A stretch of DNA of 64,000 nt from Brachionus plicatilis (lineage: Eukaryota; Rotifera; Eurotatoria; Ploima; Brachionidae). A program made the position numbers and the translations under genes. The notes under the pieces are model-generated. The model was not told where the DNA came from and ran no database searches. It saw nothing but the letters and a program-made list of their open reading frames with translations. Position 1 is the first letter of the stretch. Every line of letters begins with the position of its first letter. Shown one piece after another: positions 12,241 through 21,771 of this stretch. The stretch lies in contig QEOQ01000110.1 of NCBI GenBank assembly GCA_010279815.1, positions 200,045 to 264,044 of the forward strand, given 5' to 3'.

Positions 12241-13694
12241 TGAATGCTTTTCATTATTTTCGACGGTTTTATTTTGTTTAAAAAAATGCATTAATTCATC
12301 GCCAAAGTTACTGAAAAATTCGAAATGGTAACACACTCAGCATTGTCAAATTTAATTTATAAATAGCACTTTTTCTAAATGCAACAGTTAATTCAATTTT
12401 TAGAATTTTTTTTTTTTCCAAATAAAACTTTTTTAAATTCTGCAATTTCACTGCTTTCTTATCGAAATTTTATCCATTTTTTAAAATCCGAAAAAAAAAA
12501 TGCTTTAAAAATTTTTACAATTGTTTCAGTTATTAAAATTTGTTCGTTCTTTTGATGAAACTCGAAATATTCTTGGCACAAAAATTTATCAACTTCTCAT
12601 TTAATTTAAATTGAATAATTCAATGAGATTTTTATTTAAAGAGTCAAAGCAAGCACTTTTTAAAATCTTGAACAAAAATAAACCATAAAGAAAAAAGAAA
12701 ATGATTGATAAAAATATTCAAGAGAAATTTTTCACCTAAAAAAGTCATGTTTATTAATATTTCTAAATAAATTATAATTTCTTTTTGTCTTTATAAGACA
12801 CAGATCAAAAATTAAAGAAATTCTCTGATTCAATGATGAATCTTCTAAAAGAGTAAAAACGCTTGCTTGTAATCTAATAAAATTTTTCAGGGCTTTTAAA
12901 ATTTATGTTATGGTTATTTCATAATTTATCAAAATTAAATAAAAAATTAAATAAATTTAAAAAAAAACTTATTTTTTTGAGAATAATTAAAACTAATTCA
13001 CAACCAATATTCGAAAATTATTCGATAATTAACTTTGAGATTAATAGAAAAATGTTTAGAAGTAAAAAAAAACTTGCCATCAAATGAAATATAAAAAAAT
13101 TATTTAAGATATTTTTTTTTAACTTAAAAACAAATAAAGCTTATTAATTTTTAATTAATTTTTTCGGATTTTTTTTAAAATAGAAAATAAAGTTTAAATG
13201 AATAACCCCGATCACTTATTTCATACTTTTAAAGATTTTTTTTCTTTAAATTTGCAACATCAATCCTCGTTTATTTTACATAAAAATATTTTCAAATTTT
13301 TACTTGAGTAAAAATAAAATAAACATAAAAGAAAGAAATGGCAAAAAAAATTAAAAAAAAAGTGGCTGTAACAAAAAAAAAAAATAAAAAATAGTATTAA
13401 TTTTATGGAGAATTTTATTTTTTCTTAAAAAAACACAAATTAATCGTCAAAGTAATTAAAAAAAAAAAAAAAGCTAATGAAAATGGGATGAAATACAATC
13501 ACGAAATCTGAAAACGTCTAAATTAATAACAAAAAATGATGAAAACAATAATATTGTTATGAAGAGTTGAACTTTCTGAAAAGTAATACTCTTTTTTAGA
13601 AAATTGAAAATAAATGCTAAAATAATTTGCACGCTTCTTGCAGAGTTTGAAATTGCATGAAACTTAAATAAAAGTTATTTAAATGTGGTGTATT
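12241..13694. other. AT-rich non-coding stretch
   Basis: Homopolymer-rich A/T DNA. The ORF at 12905-13087 is lysine/isoleucine-rich and looks like chance translation. I see no gene, tRNA or element. Confidence 0.5.
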
Positions 13695-13905
13695 TTTTTA
13701 ATGATACATCTTCTGTACCAACAATTAAAGCTGAGTTGGATCTTTAATATTTATTAAAATATCCCAAATTCCCAATTTTCTGAATTTTGAAGATTTATTG
13801 CAAAGTTTTGCAGAATCAGTAAATTGTTGGTACAAAGAATGTTTCAGCTGCTACAATTTACTGATCATGTTTTGGTCCTTCAGTACTTAAGCTTTGGCAT
13901 GGAGA
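13695..13905. mobile_element. Truncated MITE copy
   Basis: Over 90% similar by eye to the MITE at 36893-37151, but the left terminal inverted repeat is missing and the right end (TTAAGCTTTGGCAT) is kept. Its position relative to the SOD-gene tail matches copy B, so it is part of the shared duplicated segment. Confidence 0.75.
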
Positions 13906-13915
13906 TGGTTAAGAT

Positions 13916-14065
13916 TGTCAGAATCAAAAATGTCAGAGTAAAATTGTCAGAAATAAAAAAGTCAGAAAAAAAATTGTCAGAAAAAAAAAGTCAGAAAAAA
14001 AATTGTCAGAAAAAAAAAAAGTCAGAATGTAAAAAAAAACAAAATTGTCAGAAATAAAAATGTCA
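13916..14065. repeat. TTGTCAGAA/GTCAGAAAA short tandem repeat
   Basis: About ten loosely repeated units of TTGTCAGAAA and GTCAGAAAAAA, beginning where the truncated MITE ends. The repeat is absent at the equivalent place in copy B. The overlapping frame (13824-14057) is a lysine/serine run and is not taken as a gene. Confidence 0.75.
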
Positions 14066-14236
14066 AACCAATCCTGATTTTTGCTTTTACTTTTTTCTTA
14101 TTGGAAGATAAATGTTTTTTTTAATATACTTATTTCTGATTCTAATATTAATTAAATTAAATTGAATCCTAATTTATAAAAGTTAATGAACATCAATAAT
14201 AAAATTTTTTATTGAAATTTAATTAAAATAGGTATT

Positions 14237-14533
14237 TTGATATTCATTTCACCAATAGGTATGAAAATTTTAGAAAGCGCTACAAGATGGCATTTTGATG
14301 GTACCTTCAAGACTTTACCGACTCATTTCCATCAGATATTGTCAATTCATTGTCTTTATCAAAATAGAATGGTTCCAGCAGCTTACATTTTGCTCCAAAA
14401 CAAAGAGCGAGAAACTTATATTAAAGCTTTTACAAGCGTAAAGGAAATTTTAGTGATCAATAATTATACGTTTAGCGTACAGGATACTCTCACAGCCAGT
14501 TCCTCGACTTTGAGCGGGTTCCTATTTCTCTAA
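14237..14533 (+). pseudogene. MULE transposase fragment
   Basis: The frame reads WHFDGTFKTLPTHFHQILSI then a stretch ending in VPAAYILLQNKERETYIKAF. This is the start of the MULE transposase core (DGTFK with the first catalytic Asp; then the VP-x-A-x-x-LLQNK strand typical of the Mutator superfamily). The rest of the catalytic core (second Asp, Glu) is absent; the frame runs into a stop at 14533 and an Ulp1-type protease frame follows immediately. The matching C-terminal half of a MULE transposase occurs at 39990-40511. It is private to duplication copy A. Confidence 0.75.
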
Positions 14534-15110
14534 ATCTTTTAAAGCTCGATAAAAACCAAGAATTAAATAATTTTCATATAACAGAATTCCAAAACCTTAT
14601 ATTTAAAAAATATGGTTCAAATGATTTTTTTATGCCCGATTATTTTCAATTGAGGGTCTTCCTTTTAATCCTGATGTACTTGATGAATCACTTTTTATCC
14701 AAGTTGCTCATGCTAAAAATCACTGGGTCGTCATTTCAAATTATAATCCAAGTGAGCCTGCTTGTTCAAATATTTGGTACATTTACGATAGTTTAAATAA
14801 TCCCGGTTACTATTTATTCACTATTAAAAATGTACTAAAAAGAATAAATGGTGGGTCTAGATTTATCAAAATTAATCATATTCCAGTCTCTAAACAAAAT
14901 GGGTCGATTGACTGTGGCTTGTTTGCGCTTGGTTATGCATTGGCTCTAGCAATGGATATTGATCCTGGTAAATTAATTTTTGATCAAAAAAAAATTAGAG
15001 ATGAGTTCAATTTTATAATTCAAAATAAATCTCTTACTTTATTTTCTTATTCATTAATTGATAATTATGTTTTTTTACTTTTTATCTTACAGACTATGAG
15101 ATTTTTCATA
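14530..15110 (+). pseudogene. Ulp1/SENP-type cysteine protease relic joined to MULE fragment
   Basis: Two frames together give a C48-type peptidase: 14530-14650 (LNNFHITEFQNLIF then FFMPDYFQ), a frameshift near 14651, then 14655-15110 with HWVVISN (catalytic His), IWYIYDSL (Asp), SKQNGSIDCGLFALGYA (oxyanion Gln and nucleophile Cys). The catalytic residues are all present. Family knowledge: MULE elements carrying a Ulp1-like protease are known from plants (Kaonashi type) and occur in some invertebrates. One frameshift and the truncated transposase make it non-functional. Confidence 0.75.
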
Positions 15111-15353
15111 ATAGTATAGTAAAAGTTTCTATTTAAAAACACCTAATGTAAATGATATGATGAATAGATGAAAACATTGAAAAAAATTACAAAAGTTATT
15201 TTTAAATAAATCAATAAATTGATAAGATAAGTAATTTTTTTATTCTCATTCTTTTCATGACAATTATAAAAGAAATTAAAAAGTAAATTACTGTGAAGTG
15301 TTTGCTGAATATGTTGGTTGTGTGGTCTGTGTTTCAAAGGTTGTATCAGTTGT
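15077..15353 (-). pseudogene. Duplicated 3' end of the SOD-fusion gene
   Basis: Nearly identical to 37238-37522, including 3' flanking DNA and the last roughly 20 codons of the gene on the minus strand (ending TTFETQTTQPTYSANTSQ, then stop). Identity stops abruptly at 15353, inside the exon, so this is a breakpoint of the segmental duplication and not a gene. High similarity suggests a fairly recent event or conversion. Confidence 0.85.
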
Positions 15354-15754
15354 AAAAACCTTTTGAATAATTTTACTAGTGATCAACCAAAAATTATTTT
15401 CAGTTAAGTCTTTCAAATTTTTATAAGGTTTACTTAAGAGGTGAATTTTACTTAAAAAAGCATGATTTCTTAGTTCGAAAATAAAAAAAAAAACTCTTTA
15501 TTTTCTGGAATTATTGATTCAATAAACAGAAAAAAATGCCTTCAAATGAAATATATTTTTTAAATTACATTCTAATTTTAATCTTTACATAACAAAAAAT
15601 CTTAGTAAGTTTTTTAAAATTAATATATTTTTTCATTTAAATTTCGAATTTAATTATTCATTTTCAGGTCTTTTTATTTGGAACTAAAATGTTTCATCAA
15701 ATGATTTATAAATTATTTTAAATTTAAAATTTATAAAGAACCTTTTTAAATAAA

Positions 15755-16168
15755 GTGCCTGTATGGTCTACAATTCTTAATTCTGACTGTGAGAATTTTG
15801 ATAGGATTCAACGCAGAGCTACGAAATTGTTTCTTCAATTAGAAACAAACCGTATGAAAGCAGATTGAAGTCTTTTGAACATTCCAAATCTGGTGGAAAG
15901 AAGAAAAAGAGGTGATCTAATTCAATTTTACAAGTTCATGCATGGAATAGAATTAGTTGAAAAAAGCAACAATTTTAATGTCACAAAAAACCAAAGAAGA
16001 GGTCACTGCTTCAAAAATCACAAAGAAATTTTGAGGCTCCAACATAGAGATAACTTTTTTTTCAACAGAACCGCTAACATATGGAACTCGCTGCCAAATC
16101 AATTAGTTGAAGCCCCCAATGTTAACAGCTTTAAAGCAGGCATTGATTGCTGGATGAGCAGCAATTAA
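15755..16168 (+). pseudogene. LINE reverse transcriptase C-terminal relic
   Basis: Reads VWSTILNSD, FDRIQRRATKLF, then (after two small frameshifts near 15860-15885) NIPNLVERRKRGDLIQFYKF, ending RTANIWNSLPNQLVEAPNVN and SFKAGID. This is the standard C-terminal end of ORF2 of jockey/CR1-like non-LTR elements. The stop is at 16166-16168 and a 3' UTR follows to about 16332. The element is 5'-truncated and dead. The Ty3/gypsy element starts ten bases after the tail. Confidence 0.8.
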
Positions 16169-16332
16169 TCAAATCAGCTGTCATAGTGTGCCTTATCAGC
16201 ACTCTCGCTGGCTTGCCAACTATAGTCAAAACTACTACTACTACTAATACTACTAAAAATATTAAATTAAATGATTAAAGGATTTTTAATCCCAATCTTT
16301 TAAAGGGAGTTAATTAATTAGTCATTATCTAA
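16138..16332. repeat. LINE 3' tail, tandem-duplicated unit 1
   Basis: These 195 bp (last codons and 3' UTR of the LINE, including an ACTACTACTACT run) recur without visible change at 23315-23509. Together with the matching downstream DNA (23158-23297 against 23566-23695) they show that a unit of roughly 350-400 bp was tandemly duplicated, and that the gypsy element then landed inside unit 1. Confidence 0.85.
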
Positions 16333-16341
16333 ATAATATAT

Positions 16342-16484
16342 TGTAGTATGGTGACGTGATCAGACTATAAATATTACTTGTTATTTTAAAAGAGAAGAAC
16401 TAGTTGTTATTTTTCTAAACTTATTTTAAATAAAGTGTTTAACAAATACTAAGCTTATTATTCACACACTCGGCCTGTACTACA
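16342..16484 (+). repeat. 5' LTR (143 bp)
   Basis: Identical to 23011-23153. It contains a TATA-like ACTATAAATATT at its centre-left and AATAAA before the end, consistent with promoter and polyadenylation roles. Short for the superfamily. Confidence 0.95.
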
Positions 16485-16502
16485 TTGGTGGCAGCGGTTA
16501 AG
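16485..16502 (+). promoter_or_regulatory. Putative tRNA primer-binding site
   Basis: TGGTGGCAGCGGTTAAG begins two bases after the 5' LTR; its reverse complement ends in CCA, as a tRNA 3' end does. I do not assign the tRNA species. Confidence 0.6.
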
Positions 16503-16585
16503 CTATTAGATTGATTTCTAAAATAAAAAAAAACGTGGTATCAAGTGTGTTGATTAATAGTTTTTAGTGGTAAGCCAAAAGTTTA

Positions 16586-19500
16586 GTGTTTGAGATGGTT
16601 GGAAAAGCTAAATTGTTCACTGGAAGAAAGGAAAAAGCTTCTAGTTATTCATTGTTTCAGTCGATTTTGAACAATAACGAGGAGAATAGTATTGCACGAG
16701 ATGTTTCAGTGAAGTCACTGAATAATTCATTGTTTCAATCTAGCTTATTTAGCAGTGAAAAGAAAGACGAGACACGCGATTTTTTGGAAAGATCGTGGAG
16801 TGATGTTTCAACGCGTGATTTTTTAAAATATAAAGCCAAAAGTTTGATTATAAATATGAGCGAAAAGATTGGAAAATGGAAGAATACAATTTCATTCAAC
16901 AATAAGAGAAATATTTCATTTAGCAATATTTGGAAACATCAAATTTTCCAGTTGGAGAATAAAGCTGAAACAACAAAGTGTTTGAACGGAAAAAGCATAA
17001 GCCAAAAGAGATTTAAAATGGCAAACCATAGCTTAAGAGCCCCATCGATTTTTAATTTGGATACAAATGTGGATATATGGCTAGCAAGATTTGATAATTA
17101 TCTAGAATTAAACAGAATTTTTGGAGATAGAGATAAGATAAATGTGTTAGGATCTTTTTTGGATGATACAACGTTTAAATTAGTCGATAGTTTGATAAAC
17201 GAACGGTCATATGATGAAGTTAAGACCAAATTTAGAGCTCTTTTTAGTAGACCAGAATCTTCTGCACATGTTTACCTTCATACCTTTGTTGGAAGAGGCC
17301 AAGAGCTAAATGAAAGCCTAGTTCAGTATGCGGCGGTACTACAGGAATTAGGACGAAAAGCTTTTCCAGATTTAAATCTTAGGGAACTAGATATTTATCT
17401 TCGAGGTCAATTTCTAGCTGGAGTCCGTGACAGAGAAATGGCTGAAAGATTAGCTGTATTGGATCATGAAAACTTAGAAATGTTGGTATTCAGAGCTAGA
17501 GAACGCGAAGGTTTACCTTTTGGATTTAGTGGGATTAGAGAGCGAAGCAGAAATATGTTTAATCAAGGAACAGGAAGACATATAACAGAAGGAGAAATCA
17601 GAAACTTAATTACACCAAAGTTAGAATCGAATTTAATGTTTCAAAATCAGAATAAACATTATGGAAATTCACAAAACAACGTTGAGACAATAAGAAATAG
17701 CTATGATAATAGTTTTGTAAATGCTAACTTGTCAAATTTGTCCAATTATTCAAAATTGCTAAATAATTCAAACGATGGATCGTATCTTAATTCAACAATT
17801 AGGAATTATGTGCCAAATTATCCAGTTCAAAAACCAGCAATGAGATGCTTTTTGTGTAATCAGGAAGGACATATTAAGAGGAATTGTCCTAATGGAATTA
17901 GAAATATGAACAATCAATATTATCGATTGGGATATGATAGCCAATATAGTTCATTGAATAGATCGACACCAATGGCAACAATCAGAAATGATCAAAGAAA
18001 CCAATTTTCTTCTAATACAAATAACATAAATGAAGAGTCAGATAATTACGACTTGAAATATGTTTTCGGGTACTTAAATGGAGAAAAGATAGAATGTTTA
18101 TTAGACACAGGAAGTGTAAAGACGTTAATTAGTCAAAATATCTGGAGAAAACTAGGATGCAAAGAATTACAAAAAACAAAAGGTTCATTTACGACTGCGA
18201 ATGGTCAACCATTAAACGTTATTGGATCTTATACGGCTTCTCTAAGAATTGGTACTAATGAAGTGAAACTTGATGTTTTTGTGGCAGTGGACTTACAACA
18301 TGATTGCTTAATTGGTCTCGACTATATGGGAAAAGTACAAGGAACTAGGGATAAACTTAAAGAAATTTATAGTTCTCTAGGTGGGGAAGAAGTAGTAAGA
18401 GATAGAAAAAACAAGGCAGTAAATCGAGTTGAATTTTCTAAAGAAGAACAAAAGAGGATAGATTCATTTTTATCTGAAAACGAGGATATATTTGCTAAAT
18501 CAATGAAAGAACTTGGTTGTTGTAATTTTACGATGCATCAGATCGACACACAAGGAAGTGAACCGATACGAGAGTCAGCCAGGAGAATTCCGCATCACTT
18601 AAAAATAGAAATTAAAAAACAATTAGATGAACTTGTGGAAACTAACATAATAGAACCAAGCAATTCAGATTGGGCTGCACCCCTTGTTCCTGTGAAAAAG
18701 AAAAACGGCAAGATAAGATTATGTATTGATTACAGGCAACTTAATAAAGTAACAAAGAAAGACAGCTATCCAATACCAAGGTTGGATGAAACAACAGACA
18801 AATTTTTTGGAATTAGATGCTTTAGTACCCTGGATATGGCTAGTGGATACTATCAGATAAAATTGGACCCAAAAGATAAAGAAAAAACGGCTATTACGAC
18901 ACCTTTTGGACTTTACCATTTTACAAGGATGCCATTTGGATTGACAAACGCACCAGCAACTTTTCAGAGGATGATTGATAAAGTTCTAAAGGATATTATT
19001 GGAAAATTTTGCTTAGTATACCTGGATGACATAATTGTTCTTTCTAAAACCGTGGACGATCATATCATTCACCTTAAAATAATCTTTGAGAAATTGAAAG
19101 CTGCAACGTTAAAATTAAACAAAGAGAAATGCTTCTTTATGAAAGATGAAGTAATATATTTGGGACATGTTATAAATCGAAATGGACTTTTGCCCTGTGA
19201 AGACAAGGTTAAAGCAATTAAGAACTTTAAAAAACCTAAATCGGTCAAACAACTTCATAGTTTTCTCGGGATCACAGGTTTTTATCGGAAATTTATTGAA
19301 AACTATGCTAAAATAGCCCAACCTTTGTTTGCTTCATTTAAGAATAATAAAAAGTTCGAAGAACATTTTGATGACAAATGTAGTAATGACTTTGACCTTC
19401 TTAAAGATAAAATAACAAGTGAAAATTTTCATATTTTTCCGAATTTCGATGAAGTTTTCAAACTGGAAACGGACGCAAGTGATGTTGGTATAGCAGGTGT

Positions 19501-20035
19501 ACTCTCTCAAAAAAGAAATGGTGAATGGAAACCGATTGCATATTGGAGTAGACAGTTGACCTCTGCAGAAAGAAATTATTCAACAACAGAAAAAGAAGCC
19601 TTAGCGATAGTGTGTGGTGTGGACCATTTTCGTATTTATCTTTATGGTCAAGTTTTTATTATTTGCACTGACCATCAACCTTTAAAATGGATGTTCAACA
19701 TCAAAGAGCCTCAACCAAGAATCGCAAGATGGATAATGAAATTAAGTGAATATCAATTTGAAATTGAATACAAACCTGGGAAAAAGAACGGGAACGCGGA
19801 TGGTCTGTCGCGTTGGCCTAATATAGAAGAAAGACTCGAAGAATTAAATTGCGAGGAAGATACGATAATTGAAGGCATCCCAAGTACCAATCTGATAGAC
19901 TTTCAGACAACCGATATAAATCCTCAGTTGCACGACAAGGAAATCGTAACAGTTTTAGGTTGGAAAGACACATCGGAAAATAGACCGCATAATGAAAGTC
20001 TTAGTGGCGACCTCAGAACTTATTGGTTACAATGA
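16586..20035 (+). CDS. Gag-protease-RT-RNase H polyprotein
   Basis: 1149 codons. Residues 1-150: basic, low-homology N-terminus. About 155-310: retrotransposon Gag capsid (IWLARFDNYLELN; SAHVYLHTF). Residues 421-434: one zinc knuckle CX2CX4HX4C. Residues 506-510: aspartic protease LDTGS. About 660-830: reverse transcriptase with RLCIDYRQLNKVT, MPFGLTNAPATFQRM and the active site YLDD (812-815). About 960-1070: RNase H, first catalytic Asp near 963 in LETDASDVG, then TDHQPLKWM. The frame ends at TGA (20033-20035), and the same frame then continues into integrase without shift, so the stop lies inside what is normally one Pol. ATG at 16586 is the first in the frame after the leader. Confidence 0.95.
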   Translation: MFEMVGKAKLFTGRKEKASSYSLFQSILNNNEENSIARDVSVKSLNNSLFQSSLFSSEKKDETRDFLERSWSDVSTRDFLKYKAKSLIINMSEKIGKWKNTISFNNKRNISFSNIWKHQIFQLENKAETTKCLNGKSISQKRFKMANHSLRAPSIFNLDTNVDIWLARFDNYLELNRIFGDRDKINVLGSFLDDTTFKLVDSLINERSYDEVKTKFRALFSRPESSAHVYLHTFVGRGQELNESLVQYAAVLQELGRKAFPDLNLRELDIYLRGQFLAGVRDREMAERLAVLDHENLEMLVFRAREREGLPFGFSGIRERSRNMFNQGTGRHITEGEIRNLITPKLESNLMFQNQNKHYGNSQNNVETIRNSYDNSFVNANLSNLSNYSKLLNNSNDGSYLNSTIRNYVPNYPVQKPAMRCFLCNQEGHIKRNCPNGIRNMNNQYYRLGYDSQYSSLNRSTPMATIRNDQRNQFSSNTNNINEESDNYDLKYVFGYLNGEKIECLLDTGSVKTLISQNIWRKLGCKELQKTKGSFTTANGQPLNVIGSYTASLRIGTNEVKLDVFVAVDLQHDCLIGLDYMGKVQGTRDKLKEIYSSLGGEEVVRDRKNKAVNRVEFSKEEQKRIDSFLSENEDIFAKSMKELGCCNFTMHQIDTQGSEPIRESARRIPHHLKIEIKKQLDELVETNIIEPSNSDWAAPLVPVKKKNGKIRLCIDYRQLNKVTKKDSYPIPRLDETTDKFFGIRCFSTLDMASGYYQIKLDPKDKEKTAITTPFGLYHFTRMPFGLTNAPATFQRMIDKVLKDIIGKFCLVYLDDIIVLSKTVDDHIIHLKIIFEKLKAATLKLNKEKCFFMKDEVIYLGHVINRNGLLPCEDKVKAIKNFKKPKSVKQLHSFLGITGFYRKFIENYAKIAQPLFASFKNNKKFEEHFDDKCSNDFDLLKDKITSENFHIFPNFDEVFKLETDASDVGIAGVLSQKRNGEWKPIAYWSRQLTSAERNYSTTEKEALAIVCGVDHFRIYLYGQVFIICTDHQPLKWMFNIKEPQPRIARWIMKLSEYQFEIEYKPGKKNGNADGLSRWPNIEERLEELNCEEDTIIEGIPSTNLIDFQTTDINPQLHDKEIVTVLGWKDTSENRPHNESLSGDLRTYWLQ

Positions 20036-21595
20036 GACAGATTAAGAGTAATAAATGGTGTGTTGTATAGAATTTGGAAAATATGTGATAACCAGGTACG
20101 GTATCAGTTGGTTGTCCCTAGAACGATGAGAAAAGATATTCTAAGGCAAATGCATGATTCAGAATTAGGTGGACATTTTGGAATGACAACAACGGCAGGG
20201 AAGATCGAATCAAAATATTACTGGCCTGGACAGCATAAAGAAATAGATGATTACGTACGGAATTGTATTAAGTGTCAAGAAGCTAAAACAAATGGAATCT
20301 TGAAAAGAGGTCCTCTACAGCCCATCATTACTTCAAGACCATTTCAACTAGTTACTTGTGATATATTGGGTCCACTTCCTGTAACAAAAGAAGGTGCAAA
20401 ATACATAATAGTCTTCATTTGTCACTTCACTAAATGGATTGAATTGTACAGCTTAAAAACGTTAGAGGCAAATGAAGCGGCAAAGTGCTTTATGGACCTA
20501 GTTTGTAGACATGGTGTACCAGAGAGTTTCTTGTCAGATCAAGGAAGGAATTTTGAGTCAAACCTTTTTAGAGAAGTTTTAGAATTACTTGACGTTCATA
20601 AATTAAGAACTACTCCTTACCATCCACAATGTGACGGACAGACAGAAAGATTTAATAGAACGTTGATTTCAATGATGAAAGTTTTTATAAATGAAAATCA
20701 GGATAACTGGGATATCCTGTTGAACAAAATGGCTTTCGCTTACAGAACTGCTGTACACAGGACAACTGGACAAACCCCATTTGAATTAGTTTACGGAAGG
20801 AAACCGAAGTTTCCTATTGATTTGGTTTTTCCAAGTGAAAATGGTTCTGTTGTAATAAACTACTGTGATTATGTTAATGACCTGAAGGAAAGATTGATAT
20901 CCTTATATGATATAGTTAAGAAGCATTCTGGCATGAAGATCGATCGAATGAAAATAAACTATGATAGAAATGTAAAGCAGATGAATTATAACATTGGTGA
21001 TAAAGTATGGCTATTGAACTCGGAGAAAAAGAAAGGGAAGAATCCTAAGCTATCTAAATCGTGGAAAGGACCTTATGAAGTGTTGGCTAAAATAACAGAA
21101 CTTACCTACAAAATTAAACAGATAAACGGAAAGAAGAAGCTGATTGTGAACATAAATAGAATTAAAAAATGCTTTATGCTAGCCGTCCAGCAAGAGGAAA
21201 TTTCTCTGTCTCAAGAACAAAACATTACAATAAATGAGGATGGTAATGATAACAACCTGGATTCCCCGCGTCTCCCTTCTTGTGATGCAGAAAATTATCA
21301 TCATATTCCAGAAGACCTTTCGCCGATGTCTCAAGTCATGCCGGTTCGATCAGATTCTGAAGACCTAAGTCCATCAGAATGTAATCAGTTTGCAAAGTCT
21401 GAGAACAGGGCAGTGATTCTTTCGGACCTTAACAATAAAAATATGCCTACACAAAAAAAGAAACGAGGAAGACCTAGGAAGATCTGTAGCACCAGCAAGT
21501 ATCGAAGTAGAATACAGCCATCAAAAAAAGTTAAAATGAAATTTTCAAAGCTTAGAAAGCACGTTGAAAATAATGAAAATGATTTAAAAATTTAA
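20036..21595 (+). CDS. Integrase (continuation of Pol after in-frame TGA)
   Basis: Open from 20036 in the same frame as gag-pol; a GTG at 20060 is the first start-like codon, with no convincing ATG, so it is best read as Pol interrupted by a stop. Counting from 20060: HHCC zinc domain (H32, H39, C69, C72), rve core D101 (CDILG), D160 (SDQG) and E196 (TERFNR), giving the canonical D-D-35-E spacing, then a GPY/F-like segment (WKGPYEVL) and a lysine-rich tail with an AT-hook-like KKRGRPRK. It ends at TAA 21593-21595, right at the assembly gap. It acts on cDNA ends in the nucleus. Confidence 0.93.
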   Translation, partial: DRLRVINGVLYRIWKICDNQVRYQLVVPRTMRKDILRQMHDSELGGHFGMTTTAGKIESKYYWPGQHKEIDDYVRNCIKCQEAKTNGILKRGPLQPIITSRPFQLVTCDILGPLPVTKEGAKYIIVFICHFTKWIELYSLKTLEANEAAKCFMDLVCRHGVPESFLSDQGRNFESNLFREVLELLDVHKLRTTPYHPQCDGQTERFNRTLISMMKVFINENQDNWDILLNKMAFAYRTAVHRTTGQTPFELVYGRKPKFPIDLVFPSENGSVVINYCDYVNDLKERLISLYDIVKKHSGMKIDRMKINYDRNVKQMNYNIGDKVWLLNSEKKKGKNPKLSKSWKGPYEVLAKITELTYKIKQINGKKKLIVNINRIKKCFMLAVQQEEISLSQEQNITINEDGNDNNLDSPRLPSCDAENYHHIPEDLSPMSQVMPVRSDSEDLSPSECNQFAKSENRAVILSDLNNKNMPTQKKKRGRPRKICSTSKYRSRIQPSKKVKMKFSKLRKHVENNENDLKI

Positions 21596-21741
21596 NNNNN
21601 NNNNNNNNNNNNNNNNNNNNNNNNNNNNNNNNNNNNNNNNNNNNNNNNNNNNNNNNNNNNNNNNNNNNNNNNNNNNNNNNNNNNNNNNNNNNNNNNNNNN
21701 NNNNNNNNNNNNNNNNNNNNNNNNNNNNNNNNNNNNNNNNN
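21596..21741. other. Assembly gap (146 N)
   Basis: Run of N between the integrase stop and a poly-A tract. The true sequence and length here are unknown; the 5' end of the downstream ORF could lie inside it. Confidence 0.99.
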
Positions 21742-21771
21742 AAAAAAAAAAAACTAAACAAAGAAGTAAAA

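Larger units (their letters stand above)
5720..15353. repeat. Segmental duplication, copy A
   Basis: Collinear, same-orientation matches to 29220-37522: 5720-5850 with 29220-29356; 7337-8519 with 29356-30480; 9024-9100 with 30470-30550; 9645-11310 with 31225-31547 plus 34843-36201; 13695-13905 with 36930-37147; 15077-15353 with 37238-37522. Gaps between blocks are private insertions or deletions. The copy ends inside the last exon of the SOD-fusion gene, at a sharp breakpoint after 15353. Confidence 0.85.

Noticed and set aside
13824..14057. 77-residue ORF rich in KKSEKK
   Set aside because: Produced by the TTGTCAGAAA tandem repeat.
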